Position numbers and translations under genes: made by a program. Shown here one piece after another: positions 1 to 9,024 of a stretch of 64,000 nucleotides of DNA (position 1 is its first letter; every line of letters starts with the position of its first letter). Source of the DNA: Paenibacillus woosongensis (GTDB taxonomy: Bacteria > Bacillota > Bacilli > Paenibacillales > Paenibacillaceae); contig NZ_CP126084.1 in NCBI RefSeq assembly GCF_030122845.1, positions 3,286,001 to 3,350,000 of the forward strand, written 5' to 3'. The notes under the pieces were generated by a model, which was given only the letters and a program-made list of their open reading frames with translations, was not told the origin of the DNA and ran no database searches.

Positions 1-144
1 TTTCACCGGGCCGTGCACTTCGATCGCCTCCAGAGCGTAGGCGGAGCAGGTCGGGTAAAACCTGCAGGTCGGCGGCTTCAGCGGAGAAATAAACTTCCGG
101 TAGAAAATGATCGGGCCTTTAACCGCTTTGCGAACGATGCCCAT
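1..144 (-). CDS. yidD: YidD-type membrane insertion factor, 3' end cut by window edge
   Basis: Reading leftward from the ATG at 144, the first 48 residues are visible and the frame stays open to the window edge. They start [20 protein letters not shown] and contain the [18 protein letters not shown] block with two conserved cysteines, which is diagnostic of YidD. YidD is a small membrane-associated protein that helps YidC insert membrane proteins. The gene starts just 2 bases after the zur stop codon, so the two are probably co-transcribed and translationally coupled. The C-terminal part lies outside the window. Confidence 0.88.
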   Translation of the reverse strand, partial: MGIVRKAVKGPIIFYRKFISPLKPPTCRFYPTCSAYALEAIEVHGPVK

Positions 145-146
145 CT

Positions 147-602
147 TCAGGACGTCCCGCTATTCTGAGGCAGCCGCTCGCCGTTCAGCTCGCGGCGGCA
201 GTCTTTGCAGTAGCCGAACACTTCGAACTTATGCTTCACGACCTGGAATTGCTCAGGCGCGTCCGTCAAAGGCATGGGACAGAAATGGATCGGATACGTC
301 CGCTCGCATTGCAGGCAGATCATATGGTGATGATGATGCCCCTCGCTGCAGCTGGCCCGGAACTTGAGGCCGTCCTCAAACATGATCTGCTCCAGTACCC
401 CCAGTTCCTCCATCACCCGCAAATTGCGGTACACCGTATCAAAGCTGAGGCCGCTATATATTTTTTCCATATATTCATAAACGTCTTTCGGCGTTAAATA
501 TCCGTCACGCTCTGCAAACAGCTTGGCCAGCGTTCTGCGCTGATCCGTAATCCGCAGCCCTCGGGCGGACATGACCCCGATGATTTGTTCACTCGACAGC
601 AT
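147..602 (-). CDS. zur: Zur, zinc-responsive Fur-family repressor
   Basis: A 151-residue Fur-family protein. The N-terminal winged helix (about 1-80) carries the SFDTVYRNL recognition region. The C-terminal metal/dimer domain has the HHHHH run (89-93), CLQC (96-99) and CKDC (132-135) cysteine pairs, and HKFEVFGYC. The His run directly followed by M/F-ICL-x-C and the HKFE.YG.C ending match Bacillus Zur better than PerR or Fur. The family represses zinc uptake genes when zinc is sufficient. The start is the second in-frame ATG at 602, because the GGAGG ribosome site lies 7 bases upstream of it; a longer frame to 725 has no such site. It is followed immediately by yidD. No Zur box could be assigned in the window. 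Confidence 0.88.
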   Translation of the reverse strand: MLSSEQIIGVMSARGLRITDQRRTLAKLFAERDGYLTPKDVYEYMEKIYSGLSFDTVYRNLRVMEELGVLEQIMFEDGLKFRASCSEGHHHHHMICLQCERTYPIHFCPMPLTDAPEQFQVVKHKFEVFGYCKDCRRELNGERLPQNSGTS

Positions 603-720
603 GTGCATACCTCCCGTCTGAACTTGCGTTATGCATGCGTCTCTACTAATAATGCCCGAAAAAAACAGCAGCGTCAATGAAGGCCCGCCCAGCTCTCCAC
701 TACTAATCTCTCCATACAGC

Positions 721-759
721 AACAAAAAAGCAGGCCCGACCTTGCTTGGTCCGGCCTGC
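721..759 (-). terminator. Rho-independent terminator of the surface-protein gene
   Basis: On the minus strand a stem GCAGGCCGGACC / GGTCGGGCCTGC (one mismatch) is followed by a T-rich tail (TTTTTTG). It sits 29 bases after the stop of the gene ending at 788. Confidence 0.8.
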
Positions 760-787
760 CCTGAACGGTACAGGATATATGAAATGA

Positions 788-2995
788 TTAGTGCTTGATT
801 TCAGGTAAAGGCTGGAACAACAGATTAACGGACAAGCTGCTGCCCGGTGCGGCAGTGAACAGCATTTCCACCGTCTCCTCTTGGTCTCCGGTCCGGTACA
901 GCACGGCCGCCTCGTGGGGGGCCTTCAAACCGCTCGTATCAGGAAGCTGGACGATCCGGCCATTCACCATAATCACCCCATCGTATTGCCCGCCCCGGGG
1001 ATTAAACGTGATCAGCGTCCGCGGAGCGACCCGGTAGAGCTTGATCCGGTACAGTACGCCGAAGTTGCCCGCGTTCATTTGGTAACTCCCTGTCGCACCG
1101 TCCCTGCCGACGAGATAAGGGTCCTGCGAGTTGTCTCCGATCATCAGACGGGCAGGCGTAAGACCCAGAAGATCGCCGTAACGGATGTTTCTGGTCGCAT
1201 CGAAGTATGTTCCCCGATTGTGGTTATCCATAGGCAGTACGGACAAATTCTGCAGGGCATTAATAGGATCTCTAGTCGTCGAAAGCATGATGACGTGATA
1301 CTGAATCGTCTGATCGCTGTATAAGTCGGCAAACAGGGATACAACATCTCCCTGTCTCATTACGCTGGAGCTGAGTTCTGTAAAAATAACTTTGCTTTGT
1401 CCAGGGGACAGCCAGACGTCCTTAAACTTATTGCCGAACTGCATCGATTCAAAATAGCGCTGAACCGACATTTTGCCGGATGCCGTCGCGTATTTCGTAG
1501 GTCCGCCCATCCCTAAGCCCGTCTGGGTTAAGCGCGCGGTTTCCGAGCCACGATTTGTGGCTACGACGTACATCTTGACGTTTTTCCTCGTTGCATTTAC
1601 ATGATGCAGCATGAATCTCGTATTTCCGATCGCCGATTCCCGGTAGAGGATGCCTTCGGAATAGACCGTCTCCGGGCTGTTGCTGCGAATCAGCGTTACG
1701 GGCTCCGTATCATATTGGTAAGGAACCTTAGCCCAAGTGGGAATCTTGGTACCGTCAAACGAGTATTTGCTGCCGACTGGGGTGTAAATCTTGTAGAATT
1801 CGTCCCTCGTATACAATATCTCGTCCGTTATCGTAATCGTCTTCTCGACCGTCGAGGACAGCCCGTACTTATTCCTTACAGTCAAGCGGATCGTCTTCGG
1901 CCCTGGTGTGAAGAAAGCCATTTCATTGTTGAGCCATTCGCGCGATACGATCGCATTATCCTCGTCCGTACTATAATCCGTGTAGGAAATGAATTCCCCG
2001 ATCCTATAGGTATCCTTATTCGTAGTAAAATCAGCGACCGGAGGCGTATGCGGCTTGTTCACCGTCACGGTTAGCCAAAACGTATCGCTCCATTGTCCGC
2101 TGGAATCCTTGACACGGTAACTGACCACGTATCTGCCCGGATACATAAAGACTTCCTCGCGCCCTTCCCACTGCTCCTCCACAATCGGCAGTCCTTTCGG
2201 GGAATATGCGCTAGGGATATACTGCACCAAAGTCTCGCCTGCGAAAATTTCCGGGTTGCCGATGCTGAAAGAGGCGACCGGCTTCGTCGACAGGTTGAGA
2301 ATGACCTTCTTCTCCTGCTGGTTGACCGTATAGGGGATGCCAAGCGCTTGCGTAATAGAGGTTAACGGAACCAAAAATACGCCGTTAGAAGAATATGAGG
2401 GCCCTTTCATTGGCTTGACGGCACCGTTCACTTTATAGGTCTTGCTGTTCAGCTTGAAGCGCAGCTCGTCGCCGCCCCGCCGGATGATCGTCTCTTTAGT
2501 TTTATTGTCGAAGGATAATTTCAAGCCCGTCCGCTCGACGATCGCCCGGATAGAGATGTAGGAAACTCCGTCCTTGACGGTCATCGGATGCGGTGCCAAG
2601 TATTGCTTGCCGTTCTGATACATCTTGTTGCTATTCATCATCAAAACCAGCTGGCTGACCCCGGAATCTGCTGCCGTATTCGCCGTCCCCGCGGCGACAA
2701 GGCGGGTCTGCTGGTTAACTGGTGCCGACTTGGTTTCCGGCGGCTGAGCCGTACCATTTGCCGCAGGGAATTCTTCCTTGCTGCCTGAGCCGGTTCCCTC
2801 AGCCTCCGGGTTTTCCTGATCGGTTATGTTCGTCTGAGCATCCTGCCATTCGGTTGCGATGCTGTTTTGTTCTGCCTTAATATCCTCCGTGCTTAGAATA
2901 CTTCCATGTACGGTCTCTGCCGCACTGGCAGGTAGAACCATGGTCACAAATGAAGCTATGGATACGGTGGTGAGGACCATTTTTTTCAAATTCAT
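788..2995 (-). CDS. Secreted protein with copper-amine-oxidase-N domain and PKD-like repeats
   Basis: A 735-residue protein with a Sec signal peptide (about 1-25, ending at ASAAE). A low-complexity acidic linker is followed by a copper amine oxidase N-terminal-like domain (about 115-235: MYQNGKQYLAPHPMTVKDG and SYISIRAIVERTGL). Two PKD/Ig-like segments follow (PVASFSIGNPEIF at about 240 and PPVADFTTNKDTY at about 315), then a 350-residue beta-rich C-terminal region that I do not recognise. The domain name describes a fold widespread in cell-surface proteins of Paenibacillus, not an oxidase activity. The ATG at 2995 has AAGGAGTC 7 bases upstream. It is monocistronic with its own terminator. 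A wall or surface role is inferred only. Confidence 0.8.
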   Translation of the reverse strand: MNLKKMVLTTVSIASFVTMVLPASAAETVHGSILSTEDIKAEQNSIATEWQDAQTNITDQENPEAEGTGSGSKEEFPAANGTAQPPETKSAPVNQQTRLVAAGTANTAADSGVSQLVLMMNSNKMYQNGKQYLAPHPMTVKDGVSYISIRAIVERTGLKLSFDNKTKETIIRRGGDELRFKLNSKTYKVNGAVKPMKGPSYSSNGVFLVPLTSITQALGIPYTVNQQEKKVILNLSTKPVASFSIGNPEIFAGETLVQYIPSAYSPKGLPIVEEQWEGREEVFMYPGRYVVSYRVKDSSGQWSDTFWLTVTVNKPHTPPVADFTTNKDTYRIGEFISYTDYSTDEDNAIVSREWLNNEMAFFTPGPKTIRLTVRNKYGLSSTVEKTITITDEILYTRDEFYKIYTPVGSKYSFDGTKIPTWAKVPYQYDTEPVTLIRSNSPETVYSEGILYRESAIGNTRFMLHHVNATRKNVKMYVVATNRGSETARLTQTGLGMGGPTKYATASGKMSVQRYFESMQFGNKFKDVWLSPGQSKVIFTELSSSVMRQGDVVSLFADLYSDQTIQYHVIMLSTTRDPINALQNLSVLPMDNHNRGTYFDATRNIRYGDLLGLTPARLMIGDNSQDPYLVGRDGATGSYQMNAGNFGVLYRIKLYRVAPRTLITFNPRGGQYDGVIMVNGRIVQLPDTSGLKAPHEAAVLYRTGDQEETVEMLFTAAPGSSLSVNLLFQPLPEIKH

Positions 2996-3099
2996 TGCTT
3001 GACTCCTTCTACTCCCATTTGAATAATACTGTCACTTGTACACTTATTATTTAACGCGGTTTTATAGGAAAAGTTGCTGCTCCTATCGCACGGACACGC

Positions 3100-3145
3100 A
3101 AAAACCGGTAAAATCCGTCATGTAATACGGACTTATACCGGTTTA
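3100..3145 (-). terminator. Terminator of nagZ
   Basis: The minus strand shows the stem AAACCGGTATA / TACCGGTTT with an inner TCCGT/ACGGA pairing, followed by TTTTTG, about 38 bases after the nagZ stop. Confidence 0.7.
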
Positions 3146-3183
3146 GTAGGTAATTAGTTCCATATTAAAATGATGCTCCAGGG

Positions 3184-4812
3184 TTACAGGCCGTGTCCTA
3201 TCGGGAACTGAGGGTTGAGGCCTACCGGAAGCTTGCCCTGCGGGCGAAGCTGCCCGAACAGCACTTTGGCAAGCGCGTCAAGCGCATATTGCCGGTTCTC
3301 GTATAGGCACAAATAGGTTCCAATTTCAGGAAAAAAATTGATATCATATGGATTCCGCGTAGATACAACTATAATACTAGAACCATGAATTTCATTCAAT
3401 CCCTGAATTAAGGAAATTTGCCCTTCGGAGACCTCTCCTTCCGCGGTGTAAGTAAGCACGATAATCTGCCTGAAATTCCTGCTCTGTTCTATCGCACCCC
3501 GAATTTCGCCGCTGTCGGGAAAGGTGCCTACGGTAACCAGTGTCACTTGCTCCGCATAAGGAGCGATCGCATCGGCCAGCGTGTAACGATGCACAGCTGG
3601 TTCATCCACCTCAGTCCGTCGGCGCAGCTCCGGCCAGATGACGAGTACAGGCTCCGCTCCGTCTAGAGGCAAATTGCGGCTTGCATCACTTACGAGCGTC
3701 ACACTGCGCTCTGCGATCTGCCGCAGCAGCGGTTCGCTCTCCTCCTTGGGCGTCAGCGGGCGGCTGCAGGGCTCCGGCGGCGAGCTCTCTTGTACAACGC
3801 CGATGCGCTTCTGCTTCAAGGACAGAATACGCCTCACGGATTCATCGATTTGTTCCTCGCTTAATCGTCCGCTTTGTACAGCGGCGAGCACCGTTTGGAT
3901 CGCTCGCACCTGCTCCTCCAGCGTATGGCTGACCAGGACGATGTCCGCTCCGGCCTCGATGGCCCGTACGGCGCCCTCGGCAATGCCGCAGCTTTTGGAT
4001 ATCGCATGCATCTCCAGGCAATCCGTGATGATGACGCCTTCGAATCCTAGCTCGGTGCGCAGCAAGCCGGTAAGTACGCGGCGGGACAGCGTTGCCGGAA
4101 TTCCGTCCGGCTCGAAGGCCGGAAATATGACATGCGCCGTCATAATCATGTCCACGCCGCTCTCAATCGCTTTGCGAAACGGCGGTAGCTCAACCCGGTA
4201 CAACCGCTCCTTGCTGTGCGGCACGCTGGCCAAACCATGATGCGAATCAACGGCTGTATCGCCATGCCCCGGAAAATGCTTCGCCGTAGCGCTGACCCCC
4301 TGATTTTGGTATCCCCGGATCGCTGCCGCGCCATGTTCGGCTACCTGCAGCGGGTCCTCGCCGAACGAGCGGACGCCGATCACCGGATTAGCCGGATTGT
4401 TATTGACATCAACGCACGGCGCAAAGTTCAGGTTGATGCCCAGGGCGGTTAATTCCTTGGCTGCCAGCGTAGCGGCCTTTTCCGTCAGCGCCGGATCGTT
4501 TGCGGCTCCGAGCGCCATACTGCCCTGAATTCGGCTTACGCCGTCATGATCCAGCCTCGCCACCATCCCGCCTTCCTGATCCATGGAGATAAACAGGGGA
4601 ATTTCCGGTGTGCTGCGGGGCAGCTGCTGCAATTCCCGGGACAGCCTGGACAGCTGTTCCACGCTTTCGATGTTCCGGCGGAAGTAAATGATACCGCCCA
4701 AGTGATGCTCCGCGATCAGCCCTTTGATTCCTTCATCTGCCGCAGTTCCGGGAAAACCGCAAATAAACATTTGCCCGATTTTTTGCTCTAACGTTAGATT
4801 TGACAGTTCCAA
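3184..4812 (-). CDS. nagZ: NagZ-like family 3 beta-N-acetylhexosaminidase
   Basis: A 542-residue glycoside hydrolase family 3 protein. The TIM-barrel domain (about 1-340) carries KHFPGHGDTAVDSHHGL, the loop that supplies the Asp-His general acid/base of NagZ enzymes, and VIITDCLEM, which holds the nucleophile Asp. A GH3 C-terminal alpha/beta domain (about 380-540) is also present, as in Bacillus NagZ. Unlike the secreted Bacillus enzyme no signal peptide is seen, so it is probably cytoplasmic. It would remove N-acetylglucosamine from muropeptides or chitobiose-type sugars imported by the neighbouring transporter. The TTG at 4812, preceded by AGGTG, is preferred over an ATG at 4857 that overlaps the kinase gene and lacks a ribosome site. 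It is the last gene of the operon SBP-kinase-nagZ. Confidence 0.85.
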   Translation of the reverse strand: MELSNLTLEQKIGQMFICGFPGTAADEGIKGLIAEHHLGGIIYFRRNIESVEQLSRLSRELQQLPRSTPEIPLFISMDQEGGMVARLDHDGVSRIQGSMALGAANDPALTEKAATLAAKELTALGINLNFAPCVDVNNNPANPVIGVRSFGEDPLQVAEHGAAAIRGYQNQGVSATAKHFPGHGDTAVDSHHGLASVPHSKERLYRVELPPFRKAIESGVDMIMTAHVIFPAFEPDGIPATLSRRVLTGLLRTELGFEGVIITDCLEMHAISKSCGIAEGAVRAIEAGADIVLVSHTLEEQVRAIQTVLAAVQSGRLSEEQIDESVRRILSLKQKRIGVVQESSPPEPCSRPLTPKEESEPLLRQIAERSVTLVSDASRNLPLDGAEPVLVIWPELRRRTEVDEPAVHRYTLADAIAPYAEQVTLVTVGTFPDSGEIRGAIEQSRNFRQIIVLTYTAEGEVSEGQISLIQGLNEIHGSSIIVVSTRNPYDINFFPEIGTYLCLYENRQYALDALAKVLFGQLRPQGKLPVGLNPQFPIGHGL

Positions 4813-4843
4813 TCTTCTACACCTGCTTTCATATAATCGACTA

Positions 4844-6655
4844 TTAAATAAAACCATGCTTGGGAATGACGCATTGAATCATCGTGCCTTGTCCGGGAGC
4901 CGAGCAAATGAACAATCCGAATCTGCGGCCATACTGCAAACGCAGCCGGTCATGAACACTGCGCAGTCCCAGTCCCTGTCTCTCCGGACTTGGATAAGGC
5001 TTCAACGCATCGTACTGGACTTGCCCTAGCTCCGCATACTGGATGGAGGATAGCTGCTCCCCGGTCATGCCGATCCCGTTGTCTTCGATCCGCAGAATCA
5101 TCCGGTCTTCCTCCAGGAATCCTGTAATCGTAATATGCCCCGGATATTCAATGCCGTCGAAGCCGTGCTGAATGCTGTTCTCCACGAGCGGCTGAAGCGT
5201 TAATTTGAGCAGCCGGTACGGCATCATTTCCTCCGGGATATCGATGGTATAATCGAACAAGTCGTCGAACCTGATCTTTTGGATTTCCAAATAGCTGTAC
5301 AGATGCTCGATTTCGAGACTAAGCTTGATCTCTTCCTTCTCCTGAATGCTGATCCGCAAAATGCTGGCCAGGCGCAGCACCATTTCGCTCACCTTCCGCC
5401 CTTCGTTCTGAATGGCCAGAACGTTGATCGACTCCAGCGTGTTAAAGAGAAAATGAGGCTTGATTTGCGCCTGCAGCACCCGCAGCTCCGCGTTGGCCTT
5501 CTGCTCCTGCTCCGTCTTGACCTGTTCGAACAGCTCATTGATTTTGTTCATTTGATTGTTAAAGCCCTTTTGCAGCAAAAAGAGCTCGTCATCGCCCTTC
5601 TCTTCCACTCTGGCCTGTAAATCCCCCGCCTCGACCTTGCGCATAAACCGGACGATTTTGCCGATATGGCCGGTAATCCGGTTCATAAACAGCACGTTGA
5701 ACAGCGTCGCTGTGATCAAGCAGGTCAGCAGGATGGCGATAAACCATTTGGCAAAGGTCGTAACCTCCTGCGACAAATAGCTCCAAGAGGTTACAGATAC
5801 CAGGCTCCAGGGATAACCTTGCAAATTGTAAATAGAAATGATACTTTCCTGCCCGTTGAACTTTCCCTTGAAGCTCTGATAGGTATCATTCGGAAGAAAC
5901 GCCTTGTTAATATGCTCCTGGATGTGCTCGCCGTCAAACTCGGACTGGTGATCGTATAAGACAAGACCGTCGTCATTAACGAGCATAAAACGGGTATCCT
6001 TCATTTCGCTGCCCAGCTTCAAATTTTGGAAAATCCGCTCAAACTCCCAGTTCTTGATCTGCACCGCCAAAATGCCGAGCGGCTTCATCGTATTTTTATC
6101 CTTGATCAGCCGGATTTGCGTGAATACGTTTTCAGAACCCGTCAGCTCGGGATACTCATAAGGTGCAATCCACTTCGACTGGCCCTTGAGCGCCTTCACT
6201 TCTTCATACAGGGGATGCAGCTTAAACTTCTCATACGGCAGAGTCTGGAAGCTCTCCTTGTTAAACAAAGTCACCACGTTCGAGGTTTCGCCGTATCCCC
6301 GCTCACTGTACAGAAAAGCGTAATCGATGGCAGGGTGGTTATATAGCAGGGAGCGAAAGTTTTTCTGGTTCTCGTTCAATTGAATTTGGCTGACCAGGTT
6401 CTGGGATTCGGGATCCTCGGCCATGAGCGCCATTTTGAATATTTCGTTGGAGATCCCGTTATCCGTCACATTGTCCATCTCTTGAAACACTTTTTTGATG
6501 CTGTAGCTGATGGCCTTGAGCGAATATTCAGCCTGCTGGCTGTGTTTTGTCTCGATCGATTGAAAGGTGACGAAAAACGTGACGACGCCAAGAATGAATA
6601 GCGGCACGATCACGAGGCCGAGAAAAGCCGTCAACAATTTGATCCTCAAGTTCAT
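4844..6655 (-). CDS. YesM-type sensor histidine kinase
   Basis: A 603-residue membrane kinase. It has a TM segment near 8-30, an extracellular dCache-like sensor to about 285, a second TM (WFIAILLTCLITATLFNVLF), and HAMP (about 320-370). The His_kinase domain has QIKPHFLFNTLESI, with the phospho-acceptor His at about residue 400, and a HATPase with N-box LVENSIQHG and GLGLRSVHDRL. This is the HPK7/YesM family, which pairs with AraC-type YesN regulators and controls sugar ABC transporters. The likely partner is the regulator ending at 15423, about 9 kb away. AGGAGA lies 6 bases before the ATG. The gene follows the solute-binding protein by 27 bases and precedes nagZ. Confidence 0.92.
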   Translation of the reverse strand: MNLRIKLLTAFLGLVIVPLFILGVVTFFVTFQSIETKHSQQAEYSLKAISYSIKKVFQEMDNVTDNGISNEIFKMALMAEDPESQNLVSQIQLNENQKNFRSLLYNHPAIDYAFLYSERGYGETSNVVTLFNKESFQTLPYEKFKLHPLYEEVKALKGQSKWIAPYEYPELTGSENVFTQIRLIKDKNTMKPLGILAVQIKNWEFERIFQNLKLGSEMKDTRFMLVNDDGLVLYDHQSEFDGEHIQEHINKAFLPNDTYQSFKGKFNGQESIISIYNLQGYPWSLVSVTSWSYLSQEVTTFAKWFIAILLTCLITATLFNVLFMNRITGHIGKIVRFMRKVEAGDLQARVEEKGDDELFLLQKGFNNQMNKINELFEQVKTEQEQKANAELRVLQAQIKPHFLFNTLESINVLAIQNEGRKVSEMVLRLASILRISIQEKEEIKLSLEIEHLYSYLEIQKIRFDDLFDYTIDIPEEMMPYRLLKLTLQPLVENSIQHGFDGIEYPGHITITGFLEEDRMILRIEDNGIGMTGEQLSSIQYAELGQVQYDALKPYPSPERQGLGLRSVHDRLRLQYGRRFGLFICSAPGQGTMIQCVIPKHGFI

Positions 6656-6682
6656 AGGTTGTCTCCTAGTGGAAATTAGTCC

Positions 6683-8056
6683 TTACGGAAGCTCCGTGTT
6701 CGCTGCCTGCTGCGTCCGCTGCAGCGCTTCGAGCATCGCTCCCGGCACCGCCGCCCCGCTGAGCACTTGCTGGAATCCGAGCCCCAGTGCCTCATTGACC
6801 GGCGTCTGGACAAGCGCGTCATAGGCGGGATAGGAAATATCAATTTGCTCTACGCCGTTAAAAATGTCCTGCAGCAAGGGATCGCTCACCGTATCCGCAA
6901 GACGTTCGGCATCGATGACTAGAGCAGGAAGCACACCGTCCTCCTTCAGCCCCCGCAGCTGCATTTCCTCCGTCCAAAAATTCACGATGAACCGCTTCAC
7001 CGTCAGCAATTTTCGCGGATCGTCCGCCATCGAGCTTGAAAAACCATACCCGTTGTTAAAGTCGTTCATGACGATGTAAGGGTCACCCTCCGCTTCCGGC
7101 GGCATGTTGAAGTAACCGATTTTGCCGATGAAATCACCCGCCTGCTCAGGATCTCTGAAAACAGAGTTCGCCCAAGATCCGTCCATCATCATGATCGCTT
7201 CGCCGCTAATGATTTGATTTCTCATATCGGTATATTCCGCGGCCAGCTCGCCAGGCATGTAATATCCTTTGTCGACCCATTCCCTATGCTTCTCGAAGGC
7301 CCGTACGACATCCGGGTCGGTCCACTTGGCAGTGCCTGACCTGAAGCCGTATGTAATCTCGGGTCCGGCGAAATAAGACCATAAATTGTTCGTCGTCATT
7401 AGCGGAACCCAGGCTTCCTTGGAGGACTGGGCAAACGGAATTTTGCCGTCCGCCTTAATGAATTCGGCCAGCTGCTCCAGCTCGTCAAGCGTCCTGGGCA
7501 CATGAAGCCCCTTCTCTTCGAAATAAGCCTTATTATAAAAAAAACCTTCGATTGACGCTCCGGCCGGCAAACCGTAAACTTTTCCGTCATGCGTATACGG
7601 CTCAAGACCCCTGATTTTATGTTTGAGCCCCAGCTCATCCAAAATCGGGGTCAAATCGAGCATCAGCCCTTCCCGTGCATAGATCCCGGAATCCGGGCTG
7701 CCAAATACGTCGAAGATGTCCGGCGGCTTGCCGGCCGCCATCTCGCCGCGCAGCTTCTCCTTGCGGTTCACCTCGGAATCGACCGCGTCCAGCCGGATTT
7801 TCAAACCGGGAATATCCGCTTCGGTCTGCCGAACGACATCTTTCAGAATCGCCAGCCGAAATTTCTTGGACTCCCCCACCTGCGTATGTCGAATCGTTAC
7901 TTCAAAAGGCTCGGCATGAACTTCTTCCTGCCCTCGTATGGAGGATCCATTCGCCCCTGCCGGGCTGGCGTCCTCGTTCCCCTTATCGCATCCGGATGCA
8001 AGCATGGCCGCTGCGATGAAGGGCAGAACAAGGCATAATATGGAACGATTTCTCAT
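6683..8056 (-). CDS. Sugar ABC transporter solute-binding lipoprotein (paralog 2)
   Basis: A 457-residue extracellular solute-binding protein family 1 member. The signal peptide ends in the lipobox LASGC, so it is a lipoprotein anchored outside the membrane. It closely resembles the solute-binding protein at 18923-20290: both share VDSEVNRK-KLR-EMAAG, PPDIFD-FGSPD, SIEG-FYNK and AWVPLMTTNNLWSY. Paralogy by duplication is clear. No permease lies next to it, so it may feed the permeases at 17108-18822 or serve as a sensor protein for the kinase downstream. The ATG at 8056 lies 11 bases after a GGGGG ribosome site; a TTG 9 bases earlier is too close. Confidence 0.88.
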   Translation of the reverse strand: MRNRSILCLVLPFIAAAMLASGCDKGNEDASPAGANGSSIRGQEEVHAEPFEVTIRHTQVGESKKFRLAILKDVVRQTEADIPGLKIRLDAVDSEVNRKEKLRGEMAAGKPPDIFDVFGSPDSGIYAREGLMLDLTPILDELGLKHKIRGLEPYTHDGKVYGLPAGASIEGFFYNKAYFEEKGLHVPRTLDELEQLAEFIKADGKIPFAQSSKEAWVPLMTTNNLWSYFAGPEITYGFRSGTAKWTDPDVVRAFEKHREWVDKGYYMPGELAAEYTDMRNQIISGEAIMMMDGSWANSVFRDPEQAGDFIGKIGYFNMPPEAEGDPYIVMNDFNNGYGFSSSMADDPRKLLTVKRFIVNFWTEEMQLRGLKEDGVLPALVIDAERLADTVSDPLLQDIFNGVEQIDISYPAYDALVQTPVNEALGLGFQQVLSGAAVPGAMLEALQRTQQAANTELP

Positions 8057-8094
8057 TGAATGCAAAGCCCCCTATTTTAGATGAAGCTATCTCT

Positions 8095-8123
8095 ATTATA
8101 GTCTGGGCAGCTGCCTTTCGTAA
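8095..8123 (-). promoter_or_regulatory. Promoter of the solute-binding protein/kinase/nagZ operon
   Basis: The minus strand reads TTACGA, a 17-base spacer, then TATAAT (8100-8095). The operon start codon lies about 40 bases downstream. The -35 region resembles that of the paralogous gene at 20290 (CCTTACG here, CCTTACA there), which would fit activation by the same regulator. Confidence 0.6.
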
Positions 8124-8159
8124 GGGAATAATTCTCTGCAACAGGGGGAGGATTAAACG

Positions 8160-8204
8160 AAAAAAGAGCCGTCCTGATCAGCGATCTGCCAATCGGGACG
8201 ACCC
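8160..8204 (-). terminator. Terminator of pflA
   Basis: The minus-strand stem CGTCCCGAT / ATCAGGACG (one mismatch) is followed by TCTTTTTT, 20 bases after the pflA stop. Confidence 0.7.
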
Positions 8205-8222
8205 GTTTCTAGCCATATGATG

Positions 8223-8966
8223 TTATGAAATCGCGGATAGCGTCTGCTTTTTTCCTTCTTCAATCAGCTCGTATGCCCGCTGAACCTCTGCCTCCGTCGG
8301 TGAAGGCACGCCCTCCAATGGATAACTCCAGCCTAGCTCCTGCCACTTGTATATGCCCATCTGATGATACGGAAGTATTTCAAATTTCTCTACGGCGTTC
8401 AGTTCACCGATAAAGCGTCCGAGATCCAGCAAATCCTGTTCATCATCGGTCAGGCCTGGAACAAGCACGTATCTGATCCACATGCTGCGGCCTTCCTTAG
8501 ACAGCCATTTCGCCATGTTCAGCATGCGTTCGTTCGGCTTGCCGGTCAGCTTGATATGCTTCTCGTTGTCAATATGCTTCAAGTCAAGCATGACCAGATC
8601 GGTGACATCCAATAGCTCGATAATTTTCGGGCCTTCATTATAACCGTTCGTATCGAGCGTCGTATGCAGATTCCAGCGCTTCTTCACTTCACGGAATAAT
8701 TCCGTTACGAATGGCGCCTGCAGCGTAGCTTCTCCACCGGAGACCGTCAACCCGCCGCCTGACGTCCGATAGTAGTTGAGGTACGGCTCAATTTCAGCAA
8801 GCACCTCTTCCAGGGTCATTTCTTTACCGTCCGTCAGGCTCCATGTATCGGGATTGTGGCAATATTGACATTTCAGCAAGCAGCCCTGCATGAAGAGGAC
8901 GAAGCGAATGCCCGGGCCATCGACCGTTCCGAATGTCTCCAATGAATGTATGCGACCTTTAAGCAT
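8223..8966 (-). CDS. pflA: Pyruvate formate-lyase activating enzyme
   Basis: A 247-residue radical SAM enzyme. Cys29, Cys33 and Cys36 form the C-x3-C-x2-C motif (GCLLKCQYCHNPDTW) that binds the [4Fe-4S] cluster. GGLTVSGGEATLQ is the SAM-binding segment. It generates the glycyl radical on PflB under anoxic conditions. Length and sequence are full-family. AAGGGTGACG precedes the ATG. It lies 58 bases after pflB on the same strand and is followed by a terminator, so it is the second gene of a pflBA operon. Confidence 0.96.
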   Translation of the reverse strand: MLKGRIHSLETFGTVDGPGIRFVLFMQGCLLKCQYCHNPDTWSLTDGKEMTLEEVLAEIEPYLNYYRTSGGGLTVSGGEATLQAPFVTELFREVKKRWNLHTTLDTNGYNEGPKIIELLDVTDLVMLDLKHIDNEKHIKLTGKPNERMLNMAKWLSKEGRSMWIRYVLVPGLTDDEQDLLDLGRFIGELNAVEKFEILPYHQMGIYKWQELGWSYPLEGVPSPTEAEVQRAYELIEEGKKQTLSAIS

Positions 8967-9024
8967 GTTTCGTCACCCTTTCTGTAATTGGCTGCATGTA
9001 TTGCATTCCATCCCCCTATCTGTA